A stretch of 64,000 bases of DNA from positions 1,426,001 through 1,490,000 of the forward strand of contig JAEBUN010000004.1 of assembly GCA_023014365.1 (NCBI GenBank), given 5' to 3'. How positions within the stretch are numbered: position 1 is the first letter of the stretch; every line of letters begins with the position of its first letter. Both the position numbers and the translations under genes were made by a program. Below are positions 34,024-45,299 of the stretch, piece by piece. Source of the stretch: Lepiota brunneoincarnata (lineage: Eukaryota > Basidiomycota > Agaricomycetes > Agaricales > Agaricaceae). The notes below the pieces were generated by a model. It had not been told where the DNA came from. It was given only the letters and a program-made list of their open reading frames with translations, and made no database searches.

Positions 34024-37000
34024 ATGGGCTCTCGTCGTCTCGACATTGGCTCTCTCCTCTGTACAGATGACTCAACAACACAGCCCATCGTCCTTGCACC
34101 TCATCTGCGCACCAACAACACCAACACCGACAATACTACTCACCATCCACCCTCTCCGCCATCCCCAACTCCTCCTCCTCCCCCCATACTCACCCCCCGT
34201 CGCTCTACCCTCTCAGAACTACCCCCAACGGATGCTGACCACCACCGCCCTAATTATCACCCCCCGCCCCGTTCCTTAGATAACCTCATCCATCATCATC
34301 ACCACCACCACCACCACCACCAACATCAACACAACCACCCTTCCTCATCCCGCCAGCAGCAGCAATCAGATCCATCATACCCTTCGTCTCTCCCCCGCCC
34401 TTCATCGTCATCGTCGTCTTCCCTCTCCGCGCGTTCCCCCGCCGGAGGCTACGCATACCCACCCGTCCACTCTCCCTCACACTCCCCTCTCACCCACATG
34501 GCAAGCTTGCCCCTCCTGCCGCCACCGCCGTCATCACTCCCGCTGCACTCGGGATATACTTCGCCCGCTCAACAGCGATCATCCTCCTCGCCGTTTTACC
34601 AACCCAGTCAGACTTCACCGCTCCTCCACCGTCCCGCCTCTTCACACTCCCAGGCTCTGCCCCACGCCCAAGCCCAGCCCCGTCACACTTACCGTTCCCG
34701 ATCCAACACTACCTCCTCTGCCAGTCCCACCACCAATCTCTATCCGCTCTCCAGTCCTCAGATCCCCAACAAGATGGCATTTGCCGGGCTTGAGGCTCTC
34801 GTCCATGCTGCGACCGAAGAACGCAAGCGACTCAGTGCCGGAAGCACTTCCGACCACCCCCCTCCTGCTGACCACCCATCGCCTCTTCTCCATCATCCAC
34901 ACACCAGACTCCCTCCTCCTCGCTCTCCCGATGATCCTTATCGCTCCACCCAATCCGTCACAAGTCCTTCCTTAGCTCACCAGCGCGAATATCCCGCAGC
35001 TCTCCCTCCTTCTCACGTGTCCCGGCGCCGTCCCCTCTCAACCGACGACCTTCGCTCATCTGATGATTACCATCCCCGCACCTCTGCCTCTCCCTATCCT
35101 CTTCCGCCCCCCCTCTCCCGCCACCAGTATGAGGAGGATCAGCGTCAGCAGCTCCTCCTTGCCCAAGAGCGGGAACGGGAACTCCATCTCATCGAGCAAC
35201 GCAGGCTGGAAGAGCAAGCAGACCACAAACGGCTCGAGCAGCAGAGGATCGAACGTCAACGGATACTCGAACAGTGGGAACAACGGCAACGTGAAGAAGG
35301 CCTCCGTCAGAAGCGTCTCCAGGAACAGCTGCAGCAGGAGGAGATGGAGCGAGAGAGGCTACTCGAACAGCAGAGGCTGGAGAGACTGCGATTGCAAGAG
35401 GAAGCAACTCTTGGTTGAACGTCGCAAGCAAGAACGCCAGCGAGAAGAACGACGTCTTCAGCAACAGCGCCTGGAGGAAGAGCGTTTACGAGAACTCGAC
35501 CGCCGTCGTCAGGAAGATGTGCAGCGGCACCTTGAGGAGAAACAACGCATGGAAGAGGAACTTCGCATCAAAGAGGAAGAACTCCATCGAGTGGACGATG
35601 AACACCGACATCGGGTAGAGCGTTTGGCAGCAGAGGAAGAACGGCGGCGCGAGGAAAAACAGCTGGATGGAGGAGCAGAGGCGCCGGGAAGAAGAGCGTC
35701 TTGCGGAAGAGCATCGTCGTATTGAGGAAGAGCAACGCACTCTCCAACGTCAGCGGGAGGAGCGAGAGCGGCAGCTGCGGGCTGAGCGAGAACTTCAGAG
35801 GCAGCAGCAGGAAATTCGTCTGGAACCTCATTATACGACTCAAGTCGATCAGCGTCGATCACCACTCGAAGACGCACATCAGCATGCACTCCCTGTTCCA
35901 CCCAACCAGCACCACCACCCTGCTACCTCCCCTACAACGATCGAGCTTCCGCAGCCTGTGAGGCCCTATCCCCACGTTACCCTCCCCCGGAAAATTGACC
36001 CGATTCAAATAAAGCGTCAGGTCAGCCCCGAGCCTCCTCCGCTCCAACTTTCGACCTCCATCCCTCCGTCGTCGTCTCCTGTTGCTGACCAACGGCCCAC
36101 CAAAAAGCAAAGATATTCCGAGTCTCCCGTACGCGTATCGCAAGTTTTATATATACATACTCAAACTAACCGTCTGGTTTTTAATTTTTTTAATTTTTAG
36201 CCGCCACCTTTGGCCGAGCCTCCTTATCCCAGGGTCGTTGCCCTACCGCCTCCCATCTCAACTGACCAGCTCCCCCATCGTCCTAGCTCGTCCGCCGTCC
36301 GTCGACCTGGATCGGGGCAAGGGAGGAGACAAGTACATGGTGGACTTGGGGATGCTGTTGAGCGCGAAAGAGAGAAGGAAAGGGAACGGGAAAGACACTT
36401 ACCGGATGCTCATCGTATCATCAGCCCTTTGGGGAGGAGATCTCCACCTGGAAGCCAAATTGGGCGAGCCAAGGCGGCGAGAAAGTCTGATGATGCTCGA
36501 CGTGCCGACGAAGCTGCTACCGCAGCTGCTATTGGAGGCGTACGAAAGATGGAGGAAGTGCAGGCTCAGGCCGAAAAAACAGATGAAATTCTTCGGTCTG
36601 TGGTGTCCCCTGTTCATACGGAAGCAAGGAGGCCCTCTCAAGAGCAAACCTCGACCACATCCCGCAACCCAGACACATTGGCTCCAAAACTCGATGAGTC
36701 TACGGTCCGTAAACTGGTGGACGATGCCCCACGCAAGATGTCGCTCGACGTAGTGATGAATGACGAACCAGAGACGCTGGCAATGATAAAGAAGGAGTCT
36801 CCTCAGTCTACCTCCCCAGAGTCACCCTTACGATTAAAGGAGCAGCCCAGGAGGGACACTGTCGCCAAGTACGTTGGTGAATGGGATACCGAATATATAT
36901 ATTCATGACGTTTTTCAGGTTATCTCGAGATGACAGGGGCAAATCCGCCCGTTCGCGGTCCTCTGACATAGGCCGTGTTACTGTTGATACTCCTTTAAAG

Positions 37001-39398
37001 ACCCATGAGGCCAGCGGCACGGAGACGGTTTCCGCCACTCGGCCACCTCAACACGAAGATGCGCACGAATGGCTGCTTGTCCATTATGCCCAAACCCCCA
37101 CCTCTCAATTACCCCCTGAGCCCCCACGTTCCCTCTCACCCTCCATCAGCCCTGTACTACCTGTCAAACTTCAACCAGAACAACGCAAGGCACAAACCCC
37201 TCCACTGAGTGCTACAAAAGCTCGGAGCGTTTCACCTGATGCCGATGCCGCACTTGAACGGGAGCTCGCGGAGCTGATGGCGGAGGAGGAAGAGGAAGAG
37301 GAAGAGGAAACTCTCGTTCACAAACGCGAGTCAGATGACATGGACATTGACCTCGCTGTTGCACAGACCTTGGACGAAGGTGGTGAAAAACTGAGTGTCG
37401 CCGTGATGGAGGTGGACGAGGCGGATGACGTTGAAGATGAGCTACTGAGTTTAGTGGATGATCGGCCACCACTACCGCCACCTACTGGCCGGAAAGTCGC
37501 AACCCCGACCATCGCAGCTCAGTCCTTGTCCAAACCACCATCGCTTAAAATGAACATGGATGATCCGAGCCATTTGTCACTCCCTGCTCCAATTATTTCT
37601 CCCTCTACCATTTCGCCCACAGCCCAACCACCCTCGGTTCGCCCTGGATCAGATCGCGGTTCGATGCCGCCTCCCTCTGCTGCTCCCCGCGACAAGGAGA
37701 AAGCGGAGGATGTGGGAAAGAAGACTGACTTTGCTAGTGCGGCACCAACCCCGGCCACCAAGAAGAAAAAAGATACAGGGGTCAAGGTAAGTTCGTTTTC
37801 AACGTATGTCGGGATATGCTTTGAATGAGGATCCTATCAGGCCGTTGCCAAAGGCAAGGCAGGGAATGTAGCGAACCCGCCGACGGCCACTCCGGGAAGC
37901 AAGCAACAAAAGGCGAAATCTACAGCGACAAAGAAGGCAGCTGCAAAGGTTAATGATGCTGCTAACAACAGCTCTACTCTTACGTCAACCGCTTCCAATG
38001 TCGGCAGTGTGAAAACCACTAAAACCTCTACCGTGACCAGCAAAAAGTCTGCCACTGTTGCTGTTAATTATGCTTCTTTATCTCGCTCCCGTTCAACCTC
38101 GGTCATACCTGCCGGGTCCGCTGACGCTGAATCGGAACGGAAATCGGAAGAGAAAAACGAAGAGGAAGAAGACAACGCAGAGGTGGTTGATGACAAACTC
38201 TATTGTGTTTGCAAGACAAAGTATGATGAGGATCGCTTTATGATTGCTTGTGATCGGTATGGCCATTTGCACGGATTTCAAAGCTCGGGTTGACGGAGGT
38301 TCTAGTTGTGACGAGTGGTACCACACAACCTGTGTGAACATGCCAGACCTCGAGGTTGACCTTGTCGACCAATTTTTCTGCCCTCCGTGTATTGAACGTA
38401 AGCGTTTCATCTCACTGTAAGACACAAGTCTGACCCAGTGCTAGAAAACGGTCACCTGCGTTTGAAAACGACTTACAAACAACGATGTCTCAATGGACTT
38501 CGTCATCCAGATCCTGATTCTCCTAAAGCCTGTCACAAGCCCGCCCGCGGTGCATTTTCAAAGTACTGCTCAGACGAATGTGGAGTCAAATACATGCAGT
38601 CCCGTATTGATGCCTGGGCGAAAAAGGGAGGGAAGAAGGAGGAGCTCTGGGAAAGCGTCAAGAACGCTGAACGGCGAGAGGGTGTCGCTGTCTGTGTTGA
38701 TGAGAAGGTTAAATCTGAGCTTGAAAAGAAAAAGAAGAAACAGGGCAGGGTAGACCGTGAGACTGAGCGTCTCCAGGGACTTTTGGACCAGATTGTCAAG
38801 ATGCGCGACGAGATCAAGAGCAGCATGCAAGTCCTTGTGTGGCGTGAGCGCCTTCTCCAGCTTGCTAGTGAACGGGCGGAACATATCGACCAGTGTGGGT
38901 GGGATCAACGTTTATGCTTTGGGGACGAGGAGTGGCAGGATTTTGGTGTTGGTGTTTTGGAAAGCTATGATGACATCAAGGCGATGAAAAGTGAGAGTGG
39001 TGGTATGCAGGTCGACGAAGGTGAAGAAGAGGGCGAATGGTGGTGTCCCGGAGATAAGTCGTGCAAGCGTCATACTGGGTATTTGTGTTTTATTTCCCTT
39101 TCCATTATGATACAATGCTGACCATCTGACTCACAGCTGGCAGACCCTCCGGTATAAGGATATTTGCAAGGAGAGGGAGAAGAAGGAAGACTTATTGACA
39201 AAAGTGACGACTCGAGAACGCCAACTGCGTAAGCGTATAGAAGACTTGACCGACCCCAGTGGCCGTAAATCCAACGACTCAACCTCCCAAGCCCCATTAA
39301 AATCTTCTAATACGAAATTGTCCAACGGACATACTAAATCAAAAGGCACGACTGAAACCTTAAAGAAGGGCAAAAAACGCAAGGCCCCGGCATCGTAA
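34024..39398 (+). CDS. SPP1: Spp1/CXXC1-like PHD-finger protein (COMPASS subunit) with very long N-terminus
   Basis: The C-terminal third is a COMPASS Spp1/CXXC1-like module. The PHD finger runs YCVCKTKYDEDRFMIACDR, then after an intron CDEWYHTTCVNMPDLE and FFCPPC. A second Cys/His part follows (CLNGLRHPDPDSPKACHKPA, YCSDECGVKYM), then a coiled coil, CPGDKSCKRHTGWQTLRY and KDICKEREKKE. Spp1 reads H3K4me3 and supports Set1 methylation. The N-terminus is huge and low-complexity: MGSRRLDIGSLLC, Pro/His-rich stretches with ten His in a row (about 34290-34320), then about 200 residues of Glu/Arg/Gln coiled coil, then Ser/Pro and acidic stretches. The frame shifts by one extra base near 35405-35412 and again near 35655-35666, both in the coiled coil. 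Stop 39396-39398. Confidence 0.8.
34288..34340 (+). repeat. CAT/CAC codon repeat (polyhistidine)
   Basis: Runs of CAT CAC codons encode about ten consecutive His followed by QHQHNH in the Spp1-like protein. Confidence 0.85.
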
Positions 39399-39628
39399 AA
39401 TTACAACTCGTGTATTTTTATGGACTTTTGGCATTTCCTCTTGGGCTTACTAGGGGTTCTTTTATATGTTTATGATAACTCTTCGCTTTCGAATTTAAAG
39501 ACCCCATCTCGATGCTTTCGCTCTTTATGTGTATCGTTTATGTCTTATTTTGTAGCTAAATCGATAAGAAACGCATGCTCCTATTGACCCGCAGAGCGAT
39601 GAGCCTTAATCTACGAGCGTCAAAGGAC

Positions 39629-40248
39629 CTAGTAGCCATCCCCTTCACCACCTTCCTTGCAAAATCCTTTTTCCTCATACAGTATTTTGGCCTTTGCTTC
39701 GTCCCGCTGCCTTTTGAGATCTGTCTCCCGTTTGACGTACGGTTCTAACAGGCGATAATCAACCTGCCGAAGTGGAACATCATCCTCCCTGTCTAGATCC
39801 TTGTCCCGACTTCAGATCACGATCACAGCAGACGCAAAGGACGGCAAACCCACAATTTCACCGAGCAGCACCACATTTTCTCCGCGAATCAGGAATAGCC
39901 CGTGCCAGTTTTCGGCGAAAGCGTCTCCGTGGTGTATTCGTTCGACTGTATCTTCAAGAACGAGATTGGCTAGAAGAAAAACCTCAGCCTTTGACAATGG
40001 GTCATCCATAGAGAGGCCTCACCAAATTGATCGTAGGATCGCAACACCCCATGAAGCTTTCGGCCATCTCGTAGAACAACGAGCATCTTTCCTGAGCCAA
40101 GCCGAGTAACATGGGGTGCAATGGGTGGTGAGCATAGGGAGGGAGGGGCTCAGGATATGGTGGGGAGGCTGTTCACTGAGGTAGTAGACGTACTGTCCAC
40201 ACAATCCATGAGAGAGCCCGAAGTTGTGAAGGGAATAAGGGAATCCAT
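39629..40248 (-). CDS. LSM1: LSm1, decapping-activating Sm-like protein
   Basis: Lsm1 heads the cytoplasmic Lsm1-7 ring that binds mRNA 3' ends and promotes decapping. The start at 40248 reads [18 protein letters not shown]. Introns join it to [20 protein letters not shown] (Sm1 motif), then [31 protein letters not shown] (Sm2 motif with RGE) and [15 protein letters not shown]. The C-terminal helix [22 protein letters not shown] is the Lsm1-specific tail. Stop 39629-39631. Three introns, all GT-AG. Confidence 0.92.
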
Positions 40249-40396
40249 CTGCGGGAGCTCCGGTGGGCTTTCGAGAGATGTATAGAACTGGTATGATGTA
40301 CTTGTAACCTCGGGAGGTGTTCGTGGTCCAGTGTTTTTGTTCAAGCTGGAGGAAAGACCTTGGGATCTTGTGTGTTAGCAGCAGACTGAGTTACAA

Positions 40397-40489
40397 GCTG
40401 GAATGGCCGAGTCGTTAAGGCGAGTGATTTGAATAACCAAACATATCACTTGGTGTTTCACCGCGTAGGTTCAAATCCTGCTTCCAGCG
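40397..40489 (+). tRNA. tRNA-Ser (UGA) with short intron
   Basis: Acceptor arms GCTGGAA (40397-40403) and TTCCAGC (40482-40488) pair fully. GGCCGAGTCGTTAAGGC is the D arm/A box. The anticodon stem AGTGA/TCACT encloses TTTGAA, an 11-nt insert and a final A: anticodon TGA at positions 34-36 with the intron after base 37. The long variable arm (TGGTG TTT CACC) marks a class II serine tRNA. GTAGGTTCAAATCCTGC is the T arm/B box. Discriminator G at 40489. Confidence 0.93.
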
Positions 40490-40491
40490 AA

Positions 40492-40498
40492 TTTTTTT
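40492..40498 (+). terminator. Pol III terminator of tRNA-Ser
   Basis: Seven T residues start three bases after the discriminator of the tRNA, as RNA polymerase III requires. Confidence 0.85.
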
Positions 40499-40648
40499 AA
40501 CTGCATCATTCACGAGCTGGGTTTTGGGCAACTGGAACCAGAGTCCCCCCGAGCAACAGTACCAGGTGCTCCTGGGTTACAAAAACTGTAATCATGCATT
40601 TCACAACATTCTATGGTCTCGTTGGTAAATTTCTCCCCAGAGCCCTTT

Positions 40649-41087
40649 CTATGATGAAGCCTTTCCAAAGTATTCCCATTGGCCAGGTTCAGGAGTTTCT
40701 TCGAGGTCCTCCCAGCTGGAGCATGGGCCGTTAACATCATATGGGTGGTAACTGGGTTATCACATACGCTTTCCACTCAGCCATCTTGTGTGCAAGTTGC
40801 AGCTCGCCAGAGGCGATGTCCAATGACTCCTCTATCTGCCCTTCGTTCAACTGTTTTTCCGCGGCTGAGGCATCTCCATTTGCGGCTTGCGCAATACTGA
40901 GCTTATGTCGCGTGAGGGCCTCTGTGCCCTGACGATATACGGAGGTTTGCGGAATAGAGGCGAGCGCGGAAAGAGTGGACTCGTAGGTCCTGATAAGTTC
41001 TGGGAGGGGATTGGGGTGGACAGCAAGGCCAGTGATCCCGGTGGAGGTTTTGAGGACTTGGTAGAGGGGGCGGGTGAGGCGGAACAT
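40649..41087 (-). CDS. Complex I subunit NDUFA5 (B13 / 29.9 kDa family)
   Basis: Accessory matrix-arm subunit of NADH:ubiquinone oxidoreductase. The start at 41087 gives MFRLTRPLYQVLK, then the family hallmark TGITGLAVHPNPLPEL, followed by RTYESTLSALASIP, VYRQGTEALTRHKL and QIEESLDIASGELQLAHKM. An intron (GTATGT ... GCTCCAG) joins EWKA to WEDLEETPEPGQWEYF, the conserved end, with stop at 40649-40651. The start is only 79 bp from the divergent bL32m gene. Confidence 0.92.
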
Positions 41088-41166
41088 TAGTGTTGTTGTT
41101 TATCGGCATGCGCGAGAGAACACAGTGAAGATCACGCGTCGGAGTGCAAATTTTGTTCTGTCCTCC

Positions 41167-41602
41167 ATGGCCACTCTGCTCTACAACCACACGCGCAGTG
41201 TTCTGTCGCCTATCATCATGGCCTCCGTCTTCAGACCGTTCTTCGCGACCAGTACTGTTCTTGTATCCCTCACCGCGGCCAGGCCAGCGCTCGGCTGGAC
41301 ACTACCACCCCTACAGTCGCTCTTCGATCTCTTCCCGCCATTCCTACTTGCTGTTCCAAAAAAGAAGACGTCGCATTCTCGCAAGGCCATGCGGTCGGCG
41401 AACAAAGGATTGAAGGACAAGCAGAGTGTGTATATACTCCAAACAGTCTGACATGAGATTTCACTCAAGCCTACTTAGATATCAGCAACTGTCCTGGTTG
41501 CGGTGCTCCGAAACTCTCCCACCATCTATGCGCAGCTTGTTATTCGTACTTGAACCGGATCTGGAAATCAAAGACCAAGACTGACATCCCGGACTTTTCA
41601 TA
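41167..41602 (+). CDS. MRPL32: Mitochondrial ribosomal protein bL32m
   Basis: Zinc-ribbon protein of the mitoribosomal large subunit. The hydrophobic/basic N-terminal presequence runs to about residue 60, then mature bL32 starts at AVPKKKTSHSRKAMRSANKG, the expected processing region. One intron (GTGTGT ... CTTAG) joins KDKQ to NISNCPGCGAPKLSHHL; CPGC and CAAC form the zinc site. Start at 41167 (CTCCATGGCC) chosen; an ATG at 41218 is also possible. Stop 41600-41602. Confidence 0.9.
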
Positions 41603-41993
41603 GCCACGCGATTCAAACGTGTGTTGGCTGACTCGACTACCTCGTCTCCACGACTGAAATTCCCCGAATTTAGGTCCCCAATTACTCTAAAGCTGGGCTC
41701 TACAATACTCGCCGCTATATATTCCCGATTCCCGGACAAACCTTTGGCATTATTCTCTAGTTTTAACCACTGCAGCGAGTAGTTCACCACCAATTGGCTT
41801 CGACGGTGGTCGGGGTAGTGGATGATTGCTTAATTACTTGTAGCGAGAACTCTAACTCGGTTACCTTGGATTATCATTCTTCCGATTGCACGTCTCATTA
41901 GATCCTTCCTGTGTGAATAAACCATTTAACGCCCCCAGGCTTATATATGCCTTCACCATTACATACATACCTCAAATACTCACCATACCCACC

Positions 41994-43741
41994 ATGTTGT
42001 CGCTGCCTACAAGGTCATTCTTGCGCAAGATAGGTCCCAGCACGGCCCGGACTGCAAGCACTCGGACTCGTCCCCAGGGTTTGTCCAGCATCCTTCAGAA
42101 GAATCCAGAGGACGTTGTCATAACGTTCGCAAAGCGAACTGCTCTGGGGAAAGCAAAGAAAGGACAATGGAAGGATACCCCCGCTGACGAGCTGCTCTAT
42201 GCCCTCTTTAAGGTATAGAGAAGGCACGCATATTGCTCTCGGTACCTGCTGACTGCCACTCCGTCCGCAGGCCACGCTTGAGAAGACAAAGTTGGACCCA
42301 GCCAAGATCGATGACATCTGTGTTGGTGAGGGGATTTGCTACGTGCTCAAACTAATGGGGGGTTCTGAACGGCTCTGCTAGCGACATGCCATTCGACTTC
42401 GCCCTTGTACATCTCTCGAGCAGCAGCACTTGCCGCTGGTATCCCTTACACTGTGCCCATTTCTACTCTCAACCGCCTCTGCTCTTCGGGGTTAATGGCA
42501 GTTCGGACAATCGCCCACTCTATCCAAGCAGGAGAAACCGAGCTCGGCTGGGCCGCCGCTGTTGAAAATATGAGCCTCAAGTAGGTAGTAATTAAACTTT
42601 TATGTTGAAAATGCTCTAAAGTGACATTTTCAGTCCTCGTCCAACGCCCGAGGTTGTGAGCATCATTGATCAAGACCAGAATGCCCACGATTGTATACAG
42701 GTACGTAATTACGACATGTTCGTAACAAGTTACCCTTGTAGACCTTGGGGGGGGGGTAGCCAATGGGTTGGACATCGGAGAATGTAGCCAGGGATTTCAA
42801 CATCTCGCGAAAAAAGCAAGACCACTACGCTCTTATCTCACACACCAGAGCGAATGAGGTGGGCCCCGCAGCTCTACAAGAAAATGTGTCTGCTTAATCA
42901 AAACGCACCAGGCGGTCCAACGGGGCTTGTTCGCGGACGAGATTTTGCCAATCGAGATCCGGGGAGCTGTTGTCTCTGTAGATGACACTATCCGACCCGG
43001 CGTGACAGGGGAGAGCCTCGCAGGACTCAAGCCGGTGTTTCCTCAGTGGGAGCCCCAGACCACTACCGCAGGGAACGCGAGCGGCATAGGGGATGGCGCC
43101 GGTTTGATCATGATGACAACCAGGGATCGAGCTAAGAGAGAAGGCATGGAGATCATCGGCAAGTGGGTTGCCAGCACGCTCGTCGGTCAGTCAAACGCCA
43201 TATTAGTGCCCTGAGTCCCAATTCACATCACTACTAGGTGTCGAACCTCGGCACATGGGCATTTCCCCGATTTACGCTGTACCCAAGATGTTGGAGGAGG
43301 TGGGTTTGCGCAAGGAAGAAGTGGACGTTTACGAGGTAAGAGCTCAGATCGGGTTGTTTCGAGACGACCCATGTTAAGCCATCCGCCCTTAGATCAATGA
43401 GGCTTTCGCATCGCAGTTTGCTTATTGCGTTGAACAGCTAAACATCCCTTTAGAGAAGATTAATCCCAAGTGAATTTGTTTCCCCGTCGCGAAAACATAG
43501 ACTAACATACCTACGCAGCGGCGGCTCGATCGCAATCACTCATCCCGTTGGATTCAGTCAGTCTTTCTTGATTTTATAGGTGGTGTTCCCTTTGAGCTGA
43601 CTCCCTTCAGCTGGTATCCGCCAGGTCGTTACCGGCCTTGCTGAACTCAAGAGGAGGAACGAGAAGATATTGTGTACGAGCATGTGTGTTGGAAGTGGAA
43701 TGGGTGCAGCTGGTATATTCGTGAACGAACTCGTCCATTAA
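41994..43741 (+). CDS. POT1: 3-ketoacyl-CoA thiolase (acetyl-CoA acyltransferase)
   Basis: Thiolase that splits 3-ketoacyl-CoA in fatty-acid beta-oxidation. Start 41994 (MLSLPTRSFLRK). Blocks: VVITFAKRTALGKAKKG, the nucleophile Cys in STLNRLCSSGLMAV, RPTPEVV, PMGWTSENVA, NEAFASQFAYCVE, GGSIAITHPVGFTGIRQVV and the second active-site Cys in SMCVGSGMGAAGIFV. About nine GT-AG introns. The usual GHP of the third motif is THP here, though the His is kept. The N-terminal 35 residues are Arg/Ser/Thr-rich and lack acids, which fits either a mitochondrial signal or a degenerate PTS2, so the compartment is uncertain. One acceptor carries ten G (42747-42756). Confidence 0.88.
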
Positions 43742-44202
43742 GCGTTAGTCGACAGTCATAATTGATTAATATATAGCAAACAAAAAATCTCTTGGAGCAG
43801 AAACCTACAAAGGCCAGCAGGGTCAGCAAACTTGTCCATGACTCGACAGTAAGGAATGAGAAAGGTCAGACAGTCATTCATGTCAGTGGAAGGTAAGAGC
43901 GAAGCCCAAGTCTTCCAAGTCGACTAAGAGGTGCCAAAAATGGTTGAAGTACAACACTCATCGTTCTAAAGGATTTTTTTGAAAAAAAAACTCACCCAAG
44001 GAAATGGCGCGAAGAAAAACAAGAAGGCGAGTCGACTTTTACAGTCACGTGCTCGGCGCAGTGCGAGATACTGTGCAGCTGCTCCAGCCACCCAATTCTG
44101 ATTAGGTGATCGTACTGTCGTATCTCGACCGTCCCACCAAGTTCAAGGCGAGCTTTATTCGAGAGTGTTGCTTCACCATCTTATTCTCCACAGACTCCAA
44201 AA
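43742..44202. other. Intergenic with uS3 promoter
   Basis: About 460 bp. No gene seen. The last 160 bp hold a CACGTG and a CCAAT site listed below. Confidence 0.5.
44046..44096 (+). promoter_or_regulatory. E-box CACGTG and CCAAT box ahead of uS3
   Basis: CACGTG at 44046-44051 and CCAAT at 44092-44096 lie about 110-155 bp upstream of the uS3 ATG. Both are common in fungal ribosomal-protein promoters. Function inferred only. Confidence 0.4.
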
Positions 44203-45151
44203 ATGGCCGCCCAGATCAGCAAGAAACGCAAGTTCGTTGCCGATGGTGTTTTCCGGGCCGAGTTGAACGAATTCTTCACCCGTGAACTCGCAGAGGAGGG
44301 TTACTCTGGTTGTGATGTGCGCGTCACCCATGCACGCACAGAGGTAGCTACTTTTTGGATATATTCGAAGAGGGGGGGCGTTTCTGAGGCAATGTCGTTC
44401 AGATCATCATTCGTGCCACCCACACCCAAGAAGTCCTCGGCGAGAAGGGCCGCCGCATCCGCGAATTAACTGCTCTCGTCCAGAAACGGTTCAAATTCCC
44501 CGAAAATTCTCTCGAACTCTACGCCGAAAAAGTTCAATACCGCGGACTCTCTGCTATCGCTCAGTGCGAGAGCTTACGGTACAAGCTCCTTGGAGGCCTT
44601 GCTGTCCGTCGGTTCGTTAGCAAAAATTTCTCTCCTGTCTCTTCCCTCTGAAACACATATCCAGTGCTTGCTATGGTGTCCTTCGATTCGTTATGGAGTC
44701 CGGTGCCAAGGGGTGTGAGGTTGTCGTTTCTGGCAAGCTTCGTGCTGCCCGTGCAAAGTCCATGAAGTTCACTGATGGCTTCATGATTCACTCCGGCCAA
44801 CCTGTCCGCGATTTCGTTGACTATGCCGTCCGCCATGTCCTTCTAAGACAGGGTGTCCTTGGTATCAAAGTGAAAATGTGAGATTTGTCCTCGGGTGTAT
44901 TTGAATAACCGCTGAAGATAGCGATTAGCATGAAAGGCTCGGATCCCGAAGGTCAACTTGGTCCTAGAAAGCCTCTACCCGACTCTGTTCAAATTCTCGA
45001 GCCTCCCGTTGACAAGATCGTTCTTGAGCCCTCTTCAGAACAACGCGAACCTGTCGCTGCACCTGTTGCCGCTGCACCTGAGGAGCCATATGCTCCTCAG
45101 GATACCTCATACCAGCAGCCAGAGGCATACACCGAGCAGCCTGTATTCTAA
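44203..45151 (+). CDS. RPS3: 40S ribosomal protein uS3
   Basis: Starts [17 protein letters not shown] in AAAATGGCC context. Introns join HARTE to [16 protein letters not shown], with the KH-domain GEKGRR loop, then [18 protein letters not shown] and [10 protein letters not shown] to [19 protein letters not shown]. The eukaryotic core ends GVLGIKVKI and [18 protein letters not shown]. The tail is Pro/Gln/Ala-rich. Stop 45149-45151. Full length, four introns. Confidence 0.95.
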
Positions 45152-45299
45152 TTTTCCATGTCCTTATTTGCCTGCAACGTTGCTGTTCTAATGCATTCTG
45201 GTCAAAACCATGGTTGGACCCTCGAAAGTCATGGTATTTTTGCGCAAATAAACGTAAGTATACGAAACGAAACTAGTATCAACAAAAATCCGTATTCAG

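Noticed and set aside
35063..36900. Several antisense and alternate open frames over the Spp1 coiled coil
   Set aside because: They arise from GAG/CAG/CGN-rich codons, which leave all frames open.
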